A DNA stretch of 64,000 nt from Iodobacter arcticus (GTDB taxonomy: Bacteria > Pseudomonadota > Gammaproteobacteria > Burkholderiales > Chitinibacteraceae). The DNA lies in assembly GCF_042664895.1 (NCBI RefSeq), contig NZ_JBHTBQ010000004.1, positions 124,001 to 188,000 of the forward strand. Reading direction: 5' to 3'. Position 1 is the stretch's first letter. Every line of letters begins with the position of its first letter. Shown one piece after another: positions 1 to 9,000 of this stretch. The notes under the pieces are model-generated. The model was not told the DNA's origin. It worked only from the letters and a program-made list of their open reading frames with translations, and did not search any database. The translations under genes and the position numbers were made by a program.

Positions 1-3000
1 AAATGTTGATTTCAGCCCAATGAAATTGCCGTGGTCTTTTTCGGCAGCCTGGCGCACATCTAAATTAAGTTTGCTGATATCCAGTGAGATCAAGCGTTTT
101 AACTCGCTGGCGTCGCTAATGCCATCTTGGTTGTTATCTAGCCAGACACGCAGTTCTTCAAAGTCGCTATCGTAGCGATCAATCACGCCATCGTGATTGC
201 TATCCAGCTCGGCTAGGGCTGCATAGCCATTGGCGGCTTGACTGCCATCGGCGAGCAGGGTGGATGTCCCGAATAATTCTTTCCCATCGTTAATCACGCC
301 ATCATGGTTTCTATCCATGACTAGCAAGCCATCGCCTTGGCCTACCCAGCCGGTTTTGATTTTGCTGCCGTTGGCGAGTAAATCAAATTGAGTCCCGGCC
401 TCTAGGCTGCTGGTACTGACGCCATTGCCATCCAGATCCAGAATAATTGGGCTAAGGGCTCCTAAGGCGCTATTTTGTTCGGAGCTAAAGGCCGCCTGCT
501 GAGCGCCGGTCAGCCCCATTTTTTGTGTGGTCGTTAAGGCTTGTAGCTGGTTGGTGCTCAGGCTTGTAATCTGTAACGTACTTAACGATGCAATGGCGCT
601 GCTTCTGATCACGGCCAGATCGCTGGTTTCTAGCGCCGCCAAATTGCCCACTGAGAAGGCTTGCAGCTGGCTGTTGCTCAGCACGGCGGCTTGCGAGGTG
701 GTGATGGCAACGACTTGGCTTTCCGACAAGGCCGCGATGGCGCTGGTGTTAAGCACGGCAAAATCAGTGGTTTCTAGCGCAGCAATATGGCTGGTGGTTA
801 GCGCGGCCAGCTGGCTGGATGTGATCACCGCCGCCTGAGTAGCAGTCAGGGCAATAATTTGCGAGGTAGTAAAGCCTGTAGCAAGGCTGGCCGAATTGAG
901 CGCCACAATTTGATTGGTATTTAAGCTGGCTACCTGACTGGTGCTCAGGGCATTGAGTTGATTGCTGGATAAAGCCGCCATTGCTGTTGTATTGATCACC
1001 GAAAGATCACTGGTCTCAAACGCGGCAATTTGCCGGGTAGAAAGAGCCGCCAGCTGGCTGGCGCTGAGTGACACCGCCTGGATTGAAGTCAGCGCAATAA
1101 TTTGCTCGGTGGTAAAGCCGGTTGCCATGCTGGCGGCGCTTAAAGCCACAATCTGATTGGTGCTTAGGCTGGCAATTTGCGAGCTGCTCATGGCCGTGAT
1201 CTGCGCCGAGCTTAATGCCGCGATGCCGCTGGTTTTTAATACTGCAATATCTGCCACGCTCATGGCCGCAAGACTATTGGGGGCGAGCGCAGCAATCTGG
1301 CTGGAGCTTAGCGCTGCAGCTTGATCTTCTGTCAGTGCAGCAACTTGAGCAGAAGACAAGACCGCAATGCCCGCTGTTTTGATGGCGGCTAAATCTGCGG
1401 TTTCTAGCGCAGCAATATGGCTGGTGGATAGCACGGACACCTGAGCCGTGGTAAGCGCTGCCGCCTGTTTGGTCGTTAACGCCACGATTTGCTCTGCGCT
1501 AAAGCCGTTGGCAATGGCGGTCGTATTGAGCGCAGCAATCTGACTGCTACTCATGCTGGCAATATGTTCAACGCTTAATGCGGCTACCTGTGCCGTGTTT
1601 AATACTGCAACAGTATTGGTTTTCAGTACCAGCAAATCACTGGTTTCAAGCGATGAGATATTGCTGGCCGATAGCCCGCTAATCTGGCTGCTGCTCAGGC
1701 TGGCAGCCTGCGCGGTGGTAAGCGCCGTGGTTTGTTCGGCGGTCAGTGCGCTGATTTGATCGCTGGAAAGAGCGGCAATCACGGTGCTTTTAAGTGCAGC
1801 AAAATCGGCGGCCTCCAGCGCGGCAATGCTGTTGCTGCTGAGTGCTACGGCTTGGCTTGTTGTCAGCGCTGCGGCTTGGTTTGAAGTGAGTGCGATAACT
1901 TGATCGGCGCTTAAATTAGCCATCGCCGTGGTATTGAGCGCCGCAATTTGCTTGGTGTTCAGGCTGGCGATTTGCTCGGGGCTGAGGGCGGCCACTTGCT
2001 CGCTGGATAAAATAGCAATTGCGCTGGTTTTAATGGCGGCTAAATCCACGCCTTCCAGTGCCGCAATATTGCTGCTGGAAAGCGCGGCCACCTGGGCGGT
2101 GGTCAGCGCTGCGGTTTGCTTGGTGGTTAGCGCAATAATTTGATCGGCGTTCAGCCCGCTGGCGATGGCCGAGGTGCTTAATACTGCAATTTGGTTGCTG
2201 CTCAGGCTGGCAATTTGCTCGCCGCTTAAGGCGGCCACTTGGGCGGTATTTAAGACCGCCACGGCGGTGGTATTCAGAGCGGCCAGATCGCTGGTTTCCA
2301 TCGCCGCCATATTGCTGGCCGTGAGTGCTGCCAGTTGGCTGGAGCTTAGCGTTGCCGCTTGTTGAGTGGTCAGGGCTGCGGTTTGATCTGCATTAAGTGC
2401 ATTGATCTGGCTGGTAGATAAAGCAGCAATCGCATTGGTTTTAAGCGCAGCAAAATCAGCGGCTTCCATGGCGGCAATATTTGTGGTGGTGAGCGCGGTA
2501 ATTTGAGCGGTGCTAAGGGCTGCAAGCTGCTTTGAAGTCAACGCCACCATTTGATCGGCGGTTAAGCCGCTGGCAATGGCTGCTGTGCTCAAGGCAAAGA
2601 CCTGATTGGTCGTCAGGCTGGCAATTTGCTCGCCGCTCAGCGCAGCGATTTGGGCGGTATTTAATACTGCGATGGCGGTGGTTTTAAGTACGATCAGATC
2701 GCGGGTTTCTAGTGCCGCAATATTACTGGCACTGAGCGCCGCAACTTGGCTACTGCTGAGCGCGGCGGCTTGTTGTGTGCTCAGCGTAATGGTTTGATCG
2801 GCCGTCAGTGCGCTGATTTGATTTGTTGTGAGCGCGGCTATGGCATTGGTTTTAAGCGCCGCAAAATCGTCAACTTCCATTGCTTCGATGCCGGTAGTGC
2901 TCAGCGCCGCTATCTGGCTGGTGCTCAGCGCTGCGGCTTGGCTGGAGGTGAGTGCAATCACTTGATCGGCGCTTAAGCGTGCGATGCCATTGCTGCTGAG

Positions 3001-6000
3001 TACGGCAATTTGCTTGGTGCTTAGGCTGGTGATTTGCTCCACAGTCAGCGCGCTGATTTGATTGCTATTGAGTACCGCGATGGCTGTGGTTTTGAACGTG
3101 GCTAAATCGCTGGTTTCCATGGCAGCAATCGCGGTGCTTGAAAGTACGGCTACTTGACTGGTCGTCAGTACGGATGCTTGATTGGTCGTGAGTGCAATGA
3201 CTTGATCGGCGCTTAAATTGGCGACGGCATTGGTGTTCAGCACGGCAATTTGCGTGGTGCTGAGTTTGGCAATTTGCGCCGCCGTCAACGAGCCGACTTG
3301 TGTGCTTGATAAAGCCGCAATGGCGCTGGTGCTGATTAAGGTGAGGTAAGACGTTTCTAGCCCACCTATGGTGTTTTCAGACAGAGCGGCAATCTGGGCA
3401 ATGGAAAACGCAGCAATTTGGCTGGATGTGAGTGCCATAACCTGATTAATGGTTAAGCCATTGGCAATGGAATCGGTGCTCAGCGCCGCGATTTGTTTGG
3501 TGGTGAGGGCCGTTATTTGGCTGGTCGACAATGCGGCAATGGCGCTGCTACTGAATACGGCTAAATCGGTGGTTTCTAGCGCGGCGATATTGCTGGTGGT
3601 TAGCGCTGCGGCCTGAACACCTGTTAGCGCCGCGGCTTGGCTGGTGCTCAGGGCAATGACTTTATCGCTGCCTAAGCTGGCCATGGCCTGTGTATTTAAG
3701 CTGGCAATTTGGCTGGTGCTAAGGCTGGCAAATTGCTGGGTGCTGAGGGCGTTGATTTGGGTACTGGCAAGCACGGTGATGGCGCTGCTGCTGAGCACGG
3801 CCAAATCGGTAGTTTCAAGCGCTGCCATTTGCAGGCTAGTTAAGGCTGCAGCTTGGCTAGAGCTTAACGCTGCCGCTTGGTTTGAAGTCAGCGCCACAAT
3901 TTGGCTGCTGCTTAAGCTGGCGATTGCTGCCGTGCGTAAAGCGCCTATTTGCTCGGTAGTGAGTGCGGCGAGCTGATTACTGGATAAAGCGGCAATGACC
4001 GTGGTGCTGAGCGCCGCTACATCGCTGGTTTCCAGAGCGATGATTTGTAGCGTTGAAAGTGCGGCGACTTGCGTGCTGCTTAAAGCCGCTGCTTGGTTGG
4101 TGTTTAAGGCGGCAAGCTGAGTGCTGCTTAAATTCGCCATTTCGGCGGTATTCAAAGCGGCAATCTGTGTGGTTTTCAGGTTGGCAATTTGCAGGGTGCT
4201 CAGCGCTTGCAGTTGGCTGCTGCTGAGCGCCGCAATTACGCTGGTTTTTAGCTCGGCCAGATCGCTGGTTTCAAAAGCGGCGATTTGGCTGGTCGATAGC
4301 ACGGCAACTTGGCTGGTGATGAAGGCTGCCGATTGATTGGACGTGAGCGCCGCAATTTGCGCTGTGCTTAGCCCTGTTAATGCGCTGGTATTTAAGGCCA
4401 CAATTTGCTTGCTGCTCAGGCTGGCTATTTGATCTGTGCTCAGTGCGCTTGTTTGGCTGCTGGATAAAACGGCAATGCCGGTGCTGGCCAGTATGGCTAG
4501 GTCGCTGGTTTCCATTGCCTGAAGCTGCGTGCTTGATAAGGCCGAAACTTGCCGCGTAGTCAGCACGCTGGCTTGGCTGGAGTTAAGCGCAGCAATTTGG
4601 GCGGTATTGAGCGCGCTGATTTGCGTTGTTAAAAGCGCAGCAATGGCTGCGTTACTCAGCACGGTAAAGTCGCTTGTTTCAATTGCTGCAATTTGCGTTG
4701 TCGATAGTGCAGCAATTTGCGCGGTATTGAGTGCGCTGGCCTGCGTTGACGTTAAGGCGCTTATTTTATCTGTGCCAAGGCTAGCGATTGCCGTGGTGTT
4801 CAGCGCGGCAATTTGGCTGGTGCTCAAGCTGCTTTGCTGTGTAGTGCTCAGGCCGCTGATCTGGGCGCTGGATAAAACGGCAATCGATGCCGCCTGAATA
4901 ACTGCTAAATCGCTGGTTTCAAGCGCAGCCAGCTGGGCGCTGGAGAGCGCCGCAGCCTGGCGGGTATTGAGTGCGGCGGCTTGAGTGGTGGTCAACGCAA
5001 TGATTTGATCGGTGCTTAGCGCTCCTGCTTGAGTGCTGGATAAGCTGACAATGGCAGCTGCGCTGAGCGCTGCAAAATCACTGGTCTCCATCGCGGCCAG
5101 ATTACTGGTGGAAAGCGCCGCTATTTGAGTGGCGCTTAAAGCTGCGGCTTGGCTGCTGCTCATTGCCACAATTTGATCGGTTCTTAAGCCACCAGCAATG
5201 GCCGTGGTATTGAGTGCCGCAATCTGGCTGGTGCTCAAGCTGGCAAATTGCTCGCTTGTGAGCGCATTCACCTGATTACTGGATAGCGCCGCAATGCTGG
5301 CGGCTTTAAGCAAGGCTAAATCTCGGGTTTCCATCGCGGCTAGATTACTGGTCGATAGCGCGGCAATCTGGGCGGAGCTAAGCACCGCAGCTTGGCTTGT
5401 TGTGAGCGCCACAACCTGATTGCTATTCAGAGCGCTGGCTATATTGGCGGTGCTTAAAGCGGCAATTTGATTGCTGCTTAGGCTGGCGAATTGGCTGGTG
5501 CTTAGCGCTGCCACTTGGGCGCTGCTCAGTGCTGCAATGGCACTGGTTTTTAAGACAGCCAGATCGACGGTTTCCAGCGCGGCAATGCTGGCCGTTGCAA
5601 GCGCAGCAACTTGCGTAGAGCTAAGCGCTGCCGCTTGCAGGGTGCTCAGCGCAATGGCCTGATCGGATGTCAGGGCTTTAATTTGGTTAGTAGATAGAGC
5701 GGCAATGGCCGATGTTTTCAGTGCTGCAAAATCAGCGGTTTCCATTGCGGCAAGGTTGTTCGTTGAAAGTGCTGCCACTTGGGCTGTTGTTAGCGCAGCG
5801 GCTTGGCTGGATGTGAGTGCCACAATCTGGCTGCTGTTCAGGCCAGAGGCAAGGTTGGCCGTGCTTAAAGCCACAATTTGATTGCTGGTCAGATTAGCGG
5901 TTTGCTCAGTTGTTAAAGCATTCACTTGCGCAGTATTCAAAGCCGCAATGGCGCTGGTTTTGAGCAGCGCTAAATCGCGGGTTTCCATCGCGGCCAGATT

Positions 6001-9000
6001 AGCGGTCGATAAAGCGGCAACCTGGCTAGAGCTAAGTGCAGCTGCCTGATTGCTGGTTAGCGCCACAATTTGGCTGCTGTTTAGCCCATTGGCGATATCT
6101 GCTGTATTGAGTGCAACGATTTGGCTGGTCAGCAAGCTGGCGATTTGGCCGGTGCTGAGTGCCACCACTTGGGCGGATGTTAAAGCCGCAATAGCGCTGG
6201 TTTTTAAGGCAATCAGATCGGTGGTTTCGAGTGCGGCAATGCTGGCCGTTGAAAGCGCAGCAACTTGCGTAGAGCTAAGCGCCGCAGCTTGCAGGGTGTT
6301 CAGCGCAATGGCCTGATCGGATGTCAGCGCTTTAATTTGGTTAGTAGACAGAGCGGCAATGGCCGATGTTTTGAGCGCCGCAAAATCGGCGGTTTCCATT
6401 GCGGCAAGGTTGGCAGTTGAAAGCGCCGCCACTTGGGCTGTTGTTAGCGCAGCGGCTTGGCTGGATGTGAGCGCCACAATCTGGCTGCTGTTCAGGCCAG
6501 AGGCAAGGTTAGCCGTGCTTAAAGCCACAATTTGATTGCTGGTCAGATTAGCGATTTGATCTGTCGTTAAAGCATTCACTTGTGCAGTATTCAAAGCGGC
6601 AATGGCGCTGGTTTTGAGCAGTGCTAAATCGCGGGTCTCCATCGCGGCTAAATTTGCTGTGGATAAGGCCGCCACTTGTGCGCTGCTTAAAATAGCGGCC
6701 TGACTGGTGTTGAGCGCCACAATCTGATTGCTCGTCAGGCCATTGGCGGCATTGGCCGTGGTGATCGCTGCGATCTGGCTGCTTGTTAAGTTGGTAATCT
6801 GATCTGTAGTCAGCGCATTGAGCTGATTGCTAGAAAGCGCTGCGATGGCGCTGGTTTTAAGCGCTACTAAATCACGCGTTTCCATTGCCGCCAGATTTGC
6901 TGTTGTAAGGGCGGCTACCTGAGTGCTGTTTAAGGTGGCGGCTTGGCTGCTGCTCAGTGCGACAACTTGATCGCTATTTAGCCCACTGCTTAGGGCTGTG
7001 GTATTTAATACCGCAATTTGCGTTGTGCTCAGGCTGGCAACTTGGCTGCTGCTCATTGCAGCCATTTGGGCGCTATTGAGTACTGCAATTGCACTGGTTT
7101 GTAAGGCAATTAAATCGCTACTTTCTAGTGCAGCAATATGAAGGGTAGACAGCGCGGCAACTTGCCTAGAAGACAACACCGCCGCCTGAGCAGAAGTCAG
7201 CGCCATCGCCTGATTGCTGCTTAGCGCATTGATTTGAGTGCTGGAGAGCGCGGCAATGGCGCTGGTTTTGAGCGCCGCAAAATCAACGGTTTCCATGGCT
7301 GCCAGATTGCTGCTTGATAACACGGCAACTTGGCTACTGCTGAGCGCTGCGGCTTGGTTGGAGGTAAACGCCACAATCTGGCTGGTGCTCAGGCCGTAGG
7401 CAATATCTGTGGTGCTTAAGGATGCAATTTGATTGGTTGTTAAATTGGCGATCTGATCCGTGGTTAGGGCGCTAATTTGCAAAGTGCTTAAAGCCGCGAT
7501 GGCGCTGGTTTTGAGTGCCACTAAATCCCGCGTTTCCATTGCCGCCAAGTTGGTCGTTGTAAGGGCGGCCACTTGGGCAGAGCTGAGTGTGGCGGCCTGA
7601 AGGCTAGTGAGTGCCACAATTTGATTGCTATTTAGCTTGGCCATTGTTGCCGTGCTAAAAGCCTGTATTTGATGGGTGCTTAAGCTGGCGATTTGATCTG
7701 TAGTCAGCGCGTTGGCTTGTGCAGTGTTTAAAGCCGCGATGGCGCTAGTTTTAAGTGCAATTAAATCCCCCGTTTCCATCGCAGCCAGATTGCTTGTTGT
7801 AAGGGCCGCTATTTGTGCAGAGCTAAGCGCGGCGGCTTGTTGGCTGGTGAGGGCAACGATTTGATTGCTACTGAGGCTGCTCATGGCCGCGGTATTGATT
7901 GCCAATATCTGATTGCTGCTTAAGTTGGCGATTTGATCGGTGCTAAGCGCATAAATTTGCGCCGTATTTAAGGCTGCAATGGCGCTGGTTTTGAGTGCAA
8001 TTAAATCTCTGGTTTCCATCGCGGCCAGATTGGTTGTTGAAAGCGCCGCCGCTTGGGTGGAGCTTAGTGCAGCAACTTGGCTTGATGAGAGCGACACAAT
8101 CTGGCTACTGCTTAGGCCGCTGGCAATTTGTGCCGTGTTTAATGCGCTGATTTGGCTGCTGCTTAAGCTGGCCGTTTGATCGGAGCTTAGCGCGTTTATT
8201 TGATTGCTGGATAAGGCCCCGATGGCATTTGTTCTGAGTACGGAGAGGTTGGCGGTTTCCAGTGCCGTCAGATTTAAAGTCGACAAGGTGGCCACCTGGC
8301 TGGTGGTCAGTGCAATGGCTTGATTTGTTGTGAGCGCATCAACTTGATTGGTTGTTAAAGCATTCATTTGCTGGCTGGATAAAACGGCAATCGCTGCAGT
8401 TCTGATCACGGCTAAATCAGTAGTTTCTAGTGCAGCAATATTGCTGGTCGATAGTGCAGCTACTTGCGATGAGCTAAGTGCCGCCGCTTGCTGGGTAGTG
8501 AGTGCCACAACTTGATTGCTGTTTAAGCCGCTTGCGATATTTGCGGTGCTAATCGCCGTGATCTGGCTGGTGCTTAAGCTTGCCACCTGCTGGGTGCTTA
8601 ATGCATTGAGCTGCTGGCTGCTGATGGCGGCAATGGCTGCGGTTCTGATCACGGCTAAATCAGCGGTTTCTAGTGCTGCAATATTGCTGGTCGATAGTGC
8701 AGCTACTTGCGATGAGCTAAGCACTGCAGCTTGCTGGGTGGTAAGGGCCACAACTTGATTGCTGTTTAAGCCGCTTGCGATATTAGCGGTGCTAATCGCT
8801 GTGATCTGGCTGGTGCTTAAGCTCGCCACCTGCTGGGTGCTTAATGCATTGAGCTGCTGGCTACTAATGGCGGCAATGGCTGCGGTTCTGATCACGGCTA
8901 AATCAGCAGTTTCCAGCGCAGCAATATTACTGGTCGATAGTGCTGCTACTTGCGATGAGCTAAGCACTGCGGCTTGCTGAGTGGTAAGGGCCACAACTTG

